Assembly: GCA_023404705.1 (NCBI GenBank) | Contig: JAEYAU010000234.1 | Span: 1 to 64,000, forward strand | Source: Pseudomonadota bacterium | Lineage (GTDB): Bacteria; Pseudomonadota; Alphaproteobacteria; Rhizobiales; Xanthobacteraceae | Direction: 5' to 3' | DNA length: 64,000 nucleotides | Part shown: one piece after another, positions 37,389-45,778 of the stretch | How the letters are laid out: every line of letters begins with the position of its first letter | How positions within the stretch are numbered: position 1 is the stretch's first letter | Made by a program: the position numbers and the translations under genes | The notes under the pieces: generated by a model | What the model saw: the letters and a program-made list of their open reading frames with translations, nothing else | The model's database searches: none | What the model was told of the DNA's origin: nothing

Positions 37389-38311
37389 TCGCGCTCGAAC
37401 GCGTGACGAAGCGCTTCGGCGATGTGACCGCGGTCGATGCGGTGTCGCTGACCGTGGAGCGCGGCGAGATTTGCGCATTGGTCGGTCCGTCGGGCAGCGG
37501 CAAGAGCACGCTGCTGCGGCTGATCAATCGCCTCATCCCGCTCGACGCAGGCACAATCCGGCTTGACGGCACGGACACAGCCGCGCTGGAGCCGGTCACC
37601 CTGCGCCGGCGCATCGGCTACGTAATCCAGTCCATCGGTCTCTTCCCTCACTGGACCGTGGCGCAGAACGTCGCGACGGTGCCGCGCCTGCTCGGCTGGC
37701 CGCGGCCGCGCATCGCGGCGCGCGTGGACGCGCTGCTCGACCTCGTCGGCTTGCCGCCGGCGCGTTACGGCGCGCGCTATCCGCATGAGCTCTCGGGCGG
37801 CGAGCAGCAACGCGTCGGCGTCGCCCGCGCACTCGCGGCGGATCCGGACGTGCTGCTGATGGACGAGCCGTTCGGCGCGCTCGATCCGCTCACGCGCGAG
37901 AGCCTGCAGGGCGAGCTCGCGCGCATCCACGCGGCGACGCGCAAGACCATCCTGATCGTGACCCACGATATCGACGAGGCGATCCGGCTCGGCTCGCGCA
38001 TTGCCATCCTGGCGCAGGGCCGGCTGATGCAGCACGGCACGCCGCGCGAGGTGTTGAGCGCACCCGCCAACGGCTTCGTGCGCGATTTCGTCGGTGGAGC
38101 GCGCGCGGGCCTGCGGCTGCTCAAGGTCGCGACCGTGCGCGATCGCATGCGCTCGGAAGCCGCCGTCGGCGATCCGATCGCCGTGGACGCTCCGCTCGAG
38201 GAGGCGCTCGCGCTCATGATCGCGCGCGGCGTGCAGGCGCTGCCGGTGCGCGACGGCACGGGTGTCGTCGGTGCGATCCGGCTCGCCGACCTGGTCGAGG
38301 CGCGGTCGTGA
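37385..38311 (+). CDS. Osmoprotectant ABC transporter ATP-binding protein (YehX/OsmV type)
   Basis: 308 residues. Walker A is GPSGSGKST, the signature LSGGEQQRVGVARAL and Walker B VLLMDEPFGALDPLTR. The C-terminal 60 residues form a CBS-type segment (AVDAPLEEALALMIARGVQALPVRD) that in this family senses ionic strength. The absence of a second full CBS repeat suggests dimer pairing. Both ends overlap permease genes by four bases. Confidence 0.9.
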   Translation: MIALERVTKRFGDVTAVDAVSLTVERGEICALVGPSGSGKSTLLRLINRLIPLDAGTIRLDGTDTAALEPVTLRRRIGYVIQSIGLFPHWTVAQNVATVPRLLGWPRPRIAARVDALLDLVGLPPARYGARYPHELSGGEQQRVGVARALAADPDVLLMDEPFGALDPLTRESLQGELARIHAATRKTILIVTHDIDEAIRLGSRIAILAQGRLMQHGTPREVLSAPANGFVRDFVGGARAGLRLLKVATVRDRMRSEAAVGDPIAVDAPLEEALALMIARGVQALPVRDGTGVVGAIRLADLVEARS

Positions 38312-39045
38312 GCAGGAGGTTCGGCTCGACGGCGCTCTGGCTTGGCCTCGCCTTTATGGGGCTGGTCACCGTCATGCCGCTGGCGGAGCCGCTGTTCCGC
38401 GCCTGGTATCCCGCTCTCGAACGGCCCGTCTATACGCGCGCGTCCTTCGCGACGCTCGCGCTGTGGCATGTGGGCCTGGTCGCGCTGTCGAGTGTCGTGA
38501 TGATCACGCTCGGCGTTGCGGTCGGCGCTTTCGTCACGCGGCCGCGTGGACGCGCCTTTGCGGGCCTGGTCGACACCGTGGCGACGATCGGACAGACCTT
38601 TCCGCCGGTCGCCGTGCTCGCGATCGCGGTGCCGCTCATGGGCTACGGCGCATTGCCGACGCTGCTGGCGCTCGTCGCCTATGGCGTGCTGCCGGTGGTG
38701 GAGACGACCGTCACGGGGCTGCGCGGCGTTCCGGCTGCGGTGCGTGAAGCCGCCGATGGGGCAGGGTTCTCGCCGGTCGGCCGGCTGTTCCGCATCGAGC
38801 TGCCGCTCGCGGCGCCCGTGATCCTCGCCGGCGTGCGCACCGCCGTGGTGATCAACATCGGCACCGCCACCATCGGGTCGACGGTCGGCGCTCTTACGCT
38901 GGGCTCGCCGATCATCGAAGGGCTATCGGGCTCGAACCCTGCCTATGTGGTGCAGGGCGCGGTGCTGGTCGGCCTGCTCGCCGTGTTCGCGGATCAGGCG
39001 TTCGAGCTGGTGCAGCGCTGGCTGACGCGGCACCAGGCGGAGTAG
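38308..39045 (+). CDS. Osmoprotectant ABC transporter permease (YehW type)
   Basis: 245 residues with five to six membrane spans. TIGQTFPPVAVLAIAVPLMGYGALPTLLALVAYGVLPVVETTVTGLRGVPAAVREAADGAG gives the conserved core and EAA loop. It forms a heterodimeric channel with the YehY-type permease. It is the last gene of the operon; four bases separate its stop from the convergent Bug-protein gene. Confidence 0.9.
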   Translation: MSRRFGSTALWLGLAFMGLVTVMPLAEPLFRAWYPALERPVYTRASFATLALWHVGLVALSSVVMITLGVAVGAFVTRPRGRAFAGLVDTVATIGQTFPPVAVLAIAVPLMGYGALPTLLALVAYGVLPVVETTVTGLRGVPAAVREAADGAGFSPVGRLFRIELPLAAPVILAGVRTAVVINIGTATIGSTVGALTLGSPIIEGLSGSNPAYVVQGAVLVGLLAVFADQAFELVQRWLTRHQAE

Positions 39046-39049
39046 GGGA

Positions 39050-40012
39050 TCACTGCTGCGGAATATTCGCGGCCTTCACGACCTCCTGCCACTTCTTGCG
39101 CTCGGCCGAGATGAACTCCTTGAACTGTTCGGGCGTCATCGGCGAAGGCACCGCGCCGACCTCCTGCAGGTTCTTCTGGATGGCCGGATCCTCGAAGATG
39201 CGCTTCACCTCCGCGGCCATTGTCTCCACGATCGGGCGCGGCGTGCCGGCCGGCGCGAAGACGCCGTGCCAGGAGGTGGCCTCGAAGCCCGGCAGGCTGT
39301 CGGCCACCGGCGGCACCTCGGGAGCGGTGGCGCTGCGCGCCGTCGAGGTCACCGCGATGGCGCGCACCGCGCCGCTCTTCGCCTGCGGCCAGGCGAGCGT
39401 CATGTTGTCGAAGGCAAGATCGACGTGGCCGCCGACCAGCGCGTTCATCACCTCGCCTGAGCTCTTGTAGGGGATGTGCGTCATCTTCGTGCCGGTCTTG
39501 ATCTGGAACAGCTCCGAGGCGAGATGGATCGAGGTGCCGACGCCCGAGGAGCCGTAGTTCAGCTTGCCGTCGTTCTTCTTCAGGTAGTCGACCAGCTCGG
39601 CGATGTTCTTGGCCGGGATCTTCGGGTTCACGACCAGGATGTTCGGCAGCCGTGCGATCAGGCTGACCGGCTCGAAATCCTTCTCGGTGTCGTGCGGCAG
39701 CGACTTGTAGATGAACGGATTGATCGCGTGGGTGCTGACCGTGCCGACCAGGAAGGTATAGCCGTCCTTCGGGGCGCGGGCGACCGCGGTCGCGCCGAGA
39801 TTGCCGCCGGCGCCGCCGCGGTTCTCGACCACGAAGGGCGTGCCGTATTTCGCCTGCAGGCCCTGGGCCAGGATGCGCGCGAACATGTCGGTGGTGCCGC
39901 CGGCATTGAACGGCACGACGATGGTCACTTGCTTGGCGGGCCAGTTCTGCGCCTCGGCCGGCGCAATGAACGCCAGTGTGGCGAGCAAAAGGGCGGAAAC
40001 GAACAGACGCAC
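39050..40012 (-). CDS. Bug/TctC-family tripartite tricarboxylate transporter binding protein
   Basis: 320 residues from a GTG at 40012; AGGGAGG six bases upstream and a clean signal peptide (VRLFVSALLLATLAFIAPAEAQ) support this over longer frames. Family motifs are WPAKQVTIVVPFNAGGTTDMFARI, NRGGAGGNLGA and LNYGSSGVGTSIHLASELF. It binds a carboxylated compound in the periplasm. No tctA or tctB gene is in the window, so it is an orphan, as is common for this family. A GntR-type gene lies upstream on the same strand and both promoters share a 14-base motif. Confidence 0.9.
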   Translation of the reverse strand: MRLFVSALLLATLAFIAPAEAQNWPAKQVTIVVPFNAGGTTDMFARILAQGLQAKYGTPFVVENRGGAGGNLGATAVARAPKDGYTFLVGTVSTHAINPFIYKSLPHDTEKDFEPVSLIARLPNILVVNPKIPAKNIAELVDYLKKNDGKLNYGSSGVGTSIHLASELFQIKTGTKMTHIPYKSSGEVMNALVGGHVDLAFDNMTLAWPQAKSGAVRAIAVTSTARSATAPEVPPVADSLPGFEATSWHGVFAPAGTPRPIVETMAAEVKRIFEDPAIQKNLQEVGAVPSPMTPEQFKEFISAERKKWQEVVKAANIPQQ

Positions 40013-40063
40013 GGGCAACCTCCCTGAATTTTGTCGTGCCAAGGCAGCGGCTCTCGGGTGAAA

Positions 40064-40077
40064 CACTAATGCATCAG
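40064..40077. promoter_or_regulatory. Candidate GntR operator upstream of Bug-protein gene
   Basis: CACTAATGCATCAG differs at two of 14 positions from CACTAGTGCATTAG at 40910-40923, which lies upstream of the neighbouring GntR gene. It is 52 bases before the binding-protein GTG. The shared site suggests control of this gene by the adjacent regulator. Confidence 0.6.
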
Positions 40078-40115
40078 CGGGCTCGGGCGCAAGCACGGGA
40101 GCCGTTTGTAACGAG

Positions 40116-40835
40116 CTATTCGGGCAGCAGGTAGTCCGGATGCTGCCGGCGAATCTCGTCGACGATCGACAGCGTGCCGGATAAGTGACGACGCAAGGCC
40201 GAGGCCGCGCCATCGGCGTCGCAGCGGGCCAAGGCTGCGACCACAGCCTCGTGGTCGCGGACGATCGCGCCCATCTTGCCGGGCAACGGCAGATTGAGGA
40301 GGCGCAGACGATCGATATGTCCGCTGTGCCGGCGGACCAGCTGCCACAGGTCGGGCACGCCAGCCGCCTCGTAGAGCGCGCGATGGAAGGCGCGATCCGC
40401 CTCCGCGAAGCCCTCGGTGTCGCTGGGCTTCAGGCGGCGCTGCTCGGCGATGATCCGCTTGAGCTCGGCGATTAGTGCGTCGTTCCCTTCGGTTGCGATC
40501 CGCCGCACGGCTTCGAGCTCGATGGCGAGCCGCAGGAAGTGCGCTTGCCGCGCCGCTCTCACGTCGATACGCGCGACCAGCGTCGCGTGCTGCGGATAGA
40601 CTTCGACCAGGCCTTCCTGCTCGAGCTTCATCAGCGCATCGCGCACCGGCGTCTGGCTGACGCCGAACTCCGCCTGCAGAGCGGCGCGCGAGAGCAGCGT
40701 GTTCGGCTTCAGCTCGAGCGAAAGAATGCGCGCGCGCATGGTTTCCAGGATCTGCGGCGCCACCTGGCGCGAGCGGTCGAGCGCGACGCGCACGCGCCGG
40801 AGAGGTTCGTAAGCGGTCTGGGCAGGTCGCGGCAT
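40116..40835 (-). CDS. GntR-family transcriptional regulator, FadR/FCD subgroup
   Basis: 239 residues from the ATG at 40835. The winged helix DNA-binding domain (LSRAALQAEFGVSQTPVRDALMKLEQEGLVEVYPQHATLVARI, about residues 48-90) is followed by an all-helical FCD domain, with the metal or ligand His in DRAFHRALYEAAG and DHEAVVAAL. Regulators of this group sense organic acids. It is upstream of the Bug binding protein on the same strand and a matching motif occurs before both genes, so it probably controls both. Confidence 0.88.
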   Translation of the reverse strand: MPRPAQTAYEPLRRVRVALDRSRQVAPQILETMRARILSLELKPNTLLSRAALQAEFGVSQTPVRDALMKLEQEGLVEVYPQHATLVARIDVRAARQAHFLRLAIELEAVRRIATEGNDALIAELKRIIAEQRRLKPSDTEGFAEADRAFHRALYEAAGVPDLWQLVRRHSGHIDRLRLLNLPLPGKMGAIVRDHEAVVAALARCDADGAASALRRHLSGTLSIVDEIRRQHPDYLLPE

Positions 40836-40909
40836 GATCGTTTGCGGCTGCGGCAGGGCGCGGAAGGCGCCGCCCGTCGACCGAACAAAGCACAAAATCG
40901 AGATTGAAG

Positions 40910-40923
40910 CACTAGTGCATTAG
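40910..40923. promoter_or_regulatory. Candidate GntR operator upstream of the regulator gene
   Basis: CACTAGTGCATTAG lies 75 bases before the GntR start and contains the perfect palindrome GCACTAGTGC at 40909-40918. It is the partner of the site at 40064-40077. Autoregulation is inferred. Confidence 0.6.
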
Positions 40924-40933
40924 CTGCCGGCGC

Positions 40934-41308
40934 TCACGAGTCGGTCGGCTCCGGCCGCTCCGGACGCGTGACAATGAAGAGCGTCACGGCCGAGAGCACG
41001 ACCGCCTGCACCGCGATGACCCAGGCGGGCGCTCCGAACACCACCGATCCCGCGAAGGTCGCCACGATCATGATCACGGCCGTGATCTTGACGTTGCGCG
41101 CGATGCTGCCGTGGCGCTGCCAGTCCGTGATGACGGGGCCGAAGTGCACGTGGTTCAGCAGCCAGGCATGCAGGCGCGGGGAGCTGCGCGCGAAGCAATA
41201 GGCGGCGAGCAACAGGAACGGCGTCGCGGGCACCAGCGGCAGCACCACGCCCGCCGCGCCGGCCGCAACGCTCAGGATTCCGAGAACGAGCCAGAACGGC
41301 TGCGTCAT
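40934..41308 (-). CDS. YbaN-family (DUF454) small membrane protein
   Basis: 124 residues. The N-terminal FWLVLGILSVAAGAAGVVLPLVPATPFLLLAAYCFARSSPRLHAWLLNH is the signature of the YbaN/DUF454 family, and about three membrane spans are visible. The function of the family is unknown to me beyond its inner-membrane location. It is divergent from the triheme cytochrome gene across a gap containing four tandem hairpins. Confidence 0.85.
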   Translation of the reverse strand: MTQPFWLVLGILSVAAGAAGVVLPLVPATPFLLLAAYCFARSSPRLHAWLLNHVHFGPVITDWQRHGSIARNVKITAVIMIVATFAGSVVFGAPAWVIAVQAVVLSAVTLFIVTRPERPEPTDS

Positions 41309-41319
41309 GAGGCTCTCCG

Positions 41320-41391
41320 GGTCCCAGCGGGACCGGGTCCCAGAAGCGGGACCGAGGTCCCCTCAAGCGGGACCGCGTCCCGGTGCGGGAC
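41320..41391. repeat. Four tandem GGTCCC/GGGACC hairpins
   Basis: Four consecutive inverted repeats occur: GGTCCC-3-GGGACC at 41320-41334, GGTCCC-6-GGGACC at 41336-41353, GGTCCC-7-GGGACC at 41356-41374 and GTCCC-5-GGGAC at 41377-41391. Units recur every 16 to 21 bases with the same arms and changing loops. The array fills the divergent gap between the DUF454 gene and the triheme cytochrome gene. Confidence 0.8.
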
Positions 41392-41498
41392 TGGTTCAGC
41401 AGATAGAGCATCGTGCGGCCGCGGCCAACCCGTGCAGGCAACCATCCGGGTTCCGACCGCGTTACCGATCGGCGCGCCGGGCGCGTGAGAGGAAATGC

Positions 41499-42611
41499 AT
41501 GCGTGTGCTGATCGGGTTCGTCGCGGCTGGAGTTGTGGCGGCGATCGCAGTCGTGATCGTCACGCTCGCGGGCCTCTACGACGTCGCGGCGACCAAGCCG
41601 CATTTCCGCATCGTCTATTGGGCGCTCGAGATCGGCATGCGACGCTCGGTGCAAGTGCACGCCGCCGCGATCAAGGTGCCGCCGCTCGGCGACGAGGCGC
41701 AAGTGATCCGCGGCTTCCGGCATTTCCAGACCGGCTGCCTCGTCTGCCACAGCGCGCGCAACTTGCCGGTTCATCCGACGGTCTGGCGCATGCAGCCGGA
41801 AGCGCCGGACCTCACCGAGAAGGTCTCGGACTGGTCGGCCAACGAGCTGTTCTGGATCGTGAAGCACGGGATCAAGATGACCGGCATGCCGGCCTGGGAG
41901 GCGCAGGAGCGCGACGACGAGGTGTGGGATCTGGTGGCCTTCCTGCAGGTGCTGCCGGGCCTGACGGCGGAGCGGCTGCGATACATGACGCGGCAAGACG
42001 AAAGCGACGCCGCGGTGCGCGCGTCGGAAGGGCAGCTGATCGCGATGGCGGGGCCGCCGCAGCAGGCGGAAGCCGCCTGCGTGCGCTGTCACGGGTTCGA
42101 CGGCGCGGGGCATCCGAGCGGCGCGTTCCCGCGGCTCAACGGACAGGATGCGGACTATCTGCACGCGCAGCTCAAGCGCTACGCAAAGGGCGAGCGGCCG
42201 AGCGGCGTGATGGCGCCGGTGGCGCGGGCGCTCGGCGACGAGGAGATGCGGCTTGTCGCGAATCACTATGCATCGATGCCCGCGAATGCTCCGGCGCGCG
42301 CGGCGTCCGGTGATCTCTCGCGTCTGCAAACCGGTGCCGCGCTCGCGGCGGCCGGCGCGCCCGCGCGCGGCATCGAGGCCTGCAGGAGCTGCCATGGCCG
42401 GACGGGCACCGGAACGCAGGTGGCGCCGGCGCTCGCCGGACAATATGTGGGCTATCTCGCGCAGCAGCTCACGCTCTGGAAGACGGGTGCGCGGCGCGAC
42501 TCGGACGACGTGATGGGCCGCATCGCGCGCCGCCTGTCGGACGCGGAGATCGCGGCGGTCGCGAGCTATTTTGCGGCGCTGCCGGCACGCGACGCAGTCG
42601 CGCGTGAGTGA
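41499..42611 (+). CDS. Membrane-anchored triheme cytochrome c
   Basis: 370 residues. An N-terminal hydrophobic helix (VLIGFVAAGVVAAIAVVIVTLAGLY) has no clear cleavage site, so it probably anchors the protein. Three heme sites are CLVCH at 80-84, CVRCH at 194-198 and CRSCH at 295-299. The first domain is followed by GIKMTGMPAW, a usual axial-Met segment; the second and third resemble the c4-type domains of the diheme cytochromes near 26 kb. It would move electrons at the periplasmic face. No dehydrogenase partner is adjacent. GAGAGGA upstream supports the start. Confidence 0.85.
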   Translation: MRVLIGFVAAGVVAAIAVVIVTLAGLYDVAATKPHFRIVYWALEIGMRRSVQVHAAAIKVPPLGDEAQVIRGFRHFQTGCLVCHSARNLPVHPTVWRMQPEAPDLTEKVSDWSANELFWIVKHGIKMTGMPAWEAQERDDEVWDLVAFLQVLPGLTAERLRYMTRQDESDAAVRASEGQLIAMAGPPQQAEAACVRCHGFDGAGHPSGAFPRLNGQDADYLHAQLKRYAKGERPSGVMAPVARALGDEEMRLVANHYASMPANAPARAASGDLSRLQTGAALAAAGAPARGIEACRSCHGRTGTGTQVAPALAGQYVGYLAQQLTLWKTGARRDSDDVMGRIARRLSDAEIAAVASYFAALPARDAVARE

Positions 42612-42614
42612 GAA

Positions 42615-43649
42615 TCACGCCGCCGTGCGGCTCGCGCGCGGCTCGCTCTGCAGGACATCCTCGACATAGAGCCGCAACACCGCGATGCGCAGCACGGCGA
42701 CCAGCGGGATCGCCATGGCGACACCGGCCGCGCCGAACAGGGCGCCGAACAGCATCAGGGATGCGAGCGCGAGCACGGGAGGCAGATTGACCGCGCGATC
42801 TTGGATCAGCGGCGTCAGGATGTAACCCTCGATGGTCTGGATCAGCATATAGACCGCAAGTGCCCAGACGAGCGACGTGGTGCCGACGGAGGCCGCCGCG
42901 AGCAGGATCGGGATGATCGCAATGAACGGGCCGAGATAAGGGATGAAGTTCACGAGTCCCGCCTGCAGCCCGAGCAGCAGGGCGCCCGGAATGCCGAGCA
43001 GCATGAGCGCGACGCCGATGCTGGCGCCGACCAGGACCATGGTCGCGAGCTGACCGATCAGCCACCAGCGCAGCGTCTCCCCCATCTCGTCGAGCACCTG
43101 GCTGATGCGTGCGCGGCGTGCGGGCGGCACGAGCATGAGGACGCCCGAACGATAGAGGCCAGGATTCGCTGCCGCGAACACGCCGATCAGCACGACGACG
43201 AGGCTGCTGCCGACGATGCCGAGCGCCGCCGAGAAGGCGCTGCGGGCGCCGCCGAAGAGGCGGCTCGGATCCGGCAGCACGAGCTGGGCGAGGGTCTGGA
43301 TGTCGTCTTTGCCCTCGGTGGGCTTGGCCATGAGACCGAGATTGTCGATCTGGTCGCGCAGGAGCTTGAGCTGCTCGGAGAGGATGCGCGCGAGCTGGTC
43401 CCATTCGCTCGCCAGCGTGTAGCCGCTCCAAGCCAGGGCGCCCGCGATCGCTGCTGTCAGGACGATGCAGACAATGGCGAGGCGCCATCCGTGCCCGATC
43501 GGCAGCACATGGCCGAGCGCACGCGCGAGGGTATCGAAGAGCACGCCGAGCAGGATGCCGGCGAAGACCAACAACAGGGTCTCGGCCGCCATCCAGGCCA
43601 GGAACAGGCCGGCCGCGACACCGGCCGCTATCAGGATCGTGCGCGACAT
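42615..43649 (-). CDS. AI-2E family transporter (TqsA/PerM type)
   Basis: 344 residues from the ATG at 43649, which begins just before the first span; an ATG at 43718 would add 23 residues without a ribosome binding site. About eight membrane segments are visible, with the central soluble region near residues 75-130 and the family core GLVNFIPYLGPFIAIIPILLAA and TIEGYILTPLIQDRAVNLPPVLALASLMLFG. Members export autoinducer-2 or act as Na+/H+ antiporters; the substrate here is open. The cytochrome gene ends three bases away on the opposite strand. Confidence 0.88.
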   Translation of the reverse strand: MSRTILIAAGVAAGLFLAWMAAETLLLVFAGILLGVLFDTLARALGHVLPIGHGWRLAIVCIVLTAAIAGALAWSGYTLASEWDQLARILSEQLKLLRDQIDNLGLMAKPTEGKDDIQTLAQLVLPDPSRLFGGARSAFSAALGIVGSSLVVVLIGVFAAANPGLYRSGVLMLVPPARRARISQVLDEMGETLRWWLIGQLATMVLVGASIGVALMLLGIPGALLLGLQAGLVNFIPYLGPFIAIIPILLAAASVGTTSLVWALAVYMLIQTIEGYILTPLIQDRAVNLPPVLALASLMLFGALFGAAGVAMAIPLVAVLRIAVLRLYVEDVLQSEPRASRTAA

Positions 43650-43766
43650 GGTTGTGGTTCCACCGAGTGCTCCTGCGGAAACTCGCGGGCGCGCAGCCCG
43701 TTCCAGCCATCTCGCCATGGGGTGCGGATGGGCTAAGATGAAGCCGGACAGGTGAGGAGGTCAGGG

Positions 43767-44693
43767 ATGGCGAAGGTGAGCTGGTCCGGCGTATTTCCGG
43801 CCGTAACGACGCAATTTCGGGAGGATTTCTCTCTCGACATCGATGCGACCGCGCGCGTCATGGACGCGCTGATCCGGGACGGCGTCTCGGGCCTGATCGT
43901 GTGCGGCACGGTCGGCGAGAACACCTCGCTCACGCGCGCCGAGAAGGTCGCGATCATGGAAGCCGCGAAGGACGTTTCGCGCGGCCGCGTGCCCGTGATC
44001 AGCGGCATCGCCGAATTCACCACGGCCTTCGCGATCGAGACCGCGAAAGAGGCCAAGAGGGTCGGCGTGGACGGCATCATGGTGATGCCGGCGCTGGTCT
44101 ATTCCTCGAAGCCGCACGAGACTGCGGCGCATTTCCGCGGCGTCGCCAAGGCGGTCGACCTGCCGATCATGGTCTACAACAACCCGCCCATCTACAAGAA
44201 CGACGTCACGCCGCCGATCCTCGCTTCGCTCGCCGACTGCGAGACGATCGTGTGCTTCAAGGAGTCCTCGGGCGACACGCGGCGCTTCATCGATCTGAAG
44301 AACATGGTGGGCGACCGCTTCGTGCTGTTCGCGGGCCTCGACGACGTGGTGGTCGAGAGCGTGATGGTCGGCGCCGTCGGCTGGGTCTCGGGCATGTCGA
44401 ACGCCTTCCCGGTCGAGGGCGAGACCTTGTTCCGCCTCGCGCGCGCCGGTCGCTACGAGGAGGCGATGCCGCTCTACAAATGGTTCATGCCGCTGCTGCA
44501 TCTCGATGCGCGGCCGGACCTCGTGCAGTGCATCAAGCTCTGCGAGCACATCATGGGCCGCGGCACGCATCTCACACGCCCGCCGCGCCTCGCGCTGCCC
44601 GACGCCGACCGCGCCGAGATCGAGGCGATGATGAAGGCCGCGCTCGCGAACCGTCCGAAGCTGCCGGATGTCGGGCTGAAGTCGGCCGCATAG
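43767..44693 (+). CDS. DapA-family aldolase/dehydratase, probable pyrroline-4-hydroxy-2-carboxylate deaminase
   Basis: 308 residues from the ATG at 43767, preceded by GAGGAGG. The TIM-barrel class I lyase residues are the Schiff-base Lys K165 in CFKESSGD and the partner Tyr Y137 in MVYNNPP; GTVGENTSLT near residues 47-56 is the phosphate-loop equivalent. The DapA fold covers dihydrodipicolinate synthase, 2-keto-3-deoxy acid aldolases and the deaminase of hydroxyproline catabolism. The hydroxyproline epimerase gene 15 bases downstream makes the deaminase the best guess. The oxidase and semialdehyde dehydrogenase of that pathway are not in the window. Confidence 0.78.
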   Translation: MAKVSWSGVFPAVTTQFREDFSLDIDATARVMDALIRDGVSGLIVCGTVGENTSLTRAEKVAIMEAAKDVSRGRVPVISGIAEFTTAFAIETAKEAKRVGVDGIMVMPALVYSSKPHETAAHFRGVAKAVDLPIMVYNNPPIYKNDVTPPILASLADCETIVCFKESSGDTRRFIDLKNMVGDRFVLFAGLDDVVVESVMVGAVGWVSGMSNAFPVEGETLFRLARAGRYEEAMPLYKWFMPLLHLDARPDLVQCIKLCEHIMGRGTHLTRPPRLALPDADRAEIEAMMKAALANRPKLPDVGLKSAA

Positions 44694-44708
44694 GGACCAT
44701 ATAGGACC

Positions 44709-45719
44709 ATGGCGCGCCATACGTTCTTCTGCATCGACGGCCACACCTGCGGCAATCCGGTGCGGGTGGTGACGGGCGGCTCGATCCCGCGGCTCGAAGG
44801 CGCCACCATGTTCGAGCGGCGCCAGCACTTCCTCGCCGAATACGACTGGATCCGCACCGGGCTGATGTTCGAGCCGCGCGGCCACGACATGATGTCGGGC
44901 TCGATCCTCTATCCGCCGACGCGCGAGGACTGCGACGTCGGCGTGCTGTTCATCGAGACCTCGGGCTGCCTGCCCATGTGCGGCCATGGCACCATCGGCA
45001 TGGTGACGATCGCGCTCGAGCACGGGCTGATCACGCCGAAGGATCCGGAGCGGCTGCGGCTCGACACGCCGGCCGGTCTCGTCGAAGTGGCGGTCACGCG
45101 GAATGGCGAGTACATCGACAGCGTGCGGCTCACCAATGTGCCGTCGTTCCTGCTCGGCCGCGGCTATCCGGTGGAGGTCGAGGGGCTCGGCAAGCTGAAG
45201 GTGGACGTCGCGTATGGCGGAAACTTCTACGCCATCGTCGAGCCGCAGGAGAATTTCTCCGACGTCGGCGACGTGCAGCCCTCGGACCTGATCCGCTGGA
45301 GCCCTAAGCTGCGCGCCGACTTCAATGCGCGGCACTCGATCGTGCATCCCGAGAACCCGGCGCTGGACAAGCTCACCCACGTGCTGTGGACCGGCAAGGC
45401 GCAGACGCCGGGCGGCACCGCGCGCAACGCGGTGTTCTACGGCGACAAGGCAATCGACCGCTCGCCCTGCGGCACGGGCACCTCGGCGCGCATGGCGCAG
45501 CTCGCCGCGACCGGGCGGCTGAAGGAAGGCGACATCTTCGTGCACGAGAGCATCATCGGCTCGACCTTCACGGGCCGTATCGAAGGCCGGGCGCGCGTCG
45601 GCAATGTCGAGGCGGTCGTGCCGTCGGTCGAAGGCTGGGCGCGCATCACGGGCTTCAACACCATCGTGATCGACGACCGCGACCCGTTCGCGCACGGCTT
45701 CCAGGTGGTCGATCGCTGA
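44709..45719 (+). CDS. 4-hydroxyproline 2-epimerase (proline racemase family)
   Basis: 336 residues. Both catalytic cysteines are present, C91 in MCGHGTIG and C254 in DRSPCGTGT, which distinguishes epimerases from the trans-3-hydroxyproline dehydratases that have Thr in the second place or Ser in the first. The start FFCIDGHTCGNPVRVV is typical of the hydroxyproline branch. It converts trans-4-hydroxy-L-proline to cis-4-hydroxy-D-proline in the cytoplasm. It is probably co-transcribed with the DapA-family gene. Confidence 0.88.
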   Translation: MARHTFFCIDGHTCGNPVRVVTGGSIPRLEGATMFERRQHFLAEYDWIRTGLMFEPRGHDMMSGSILYPPTREDCDVGVLFIETSGCLPMCGHGTIGMVTIALEHGLITPKDPERLRLDTPAGLVEVAVTRNGEYIDSVRLTNVPSFLLGRGYPVEVEGLGKLKVDVAYGGNFYAIVEPQENFSDVGDVQPSDLIRWSPKLRADFNARHSIVHPENPALDKLTHVLWTGKAQTPGGTARNAVFYGDKAIDRSPCGTGTSARMAQLAATGRLKEGDIFVHESIIGSTFTGRIEGRARVGNVEAVVPSVEGWARITGFNTIVIDDRDPFAHGFQVVDR

Positions 45720-45730
45720 CAACGGCATGC

Positions 45731-45755
45731 GGCGAGCGGATCGCTCCGCCTCGCC
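45731..45755. terminator. Hairpin between convergent genes
   Basis: GGCGAGCGGA at 45731-45740 pairs with TCCG-C-CTCGCC at 45745-45755 with one bulged C and a four-base loop. It lies between the epimerase stop and the convergent membrane-protein stop, so it may end both transcripts. No T-run is present. Confidence 0.4.
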
Positions 45756-45778
45756 GATGCTTCGCGATGCTGGGGCGG

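Noticed and set aside
41320..41391. CRISPR array
   Set aside because: The units are only 15-19 bases, the arms are palindromic, the spacing is irregular and there are no cas genes.
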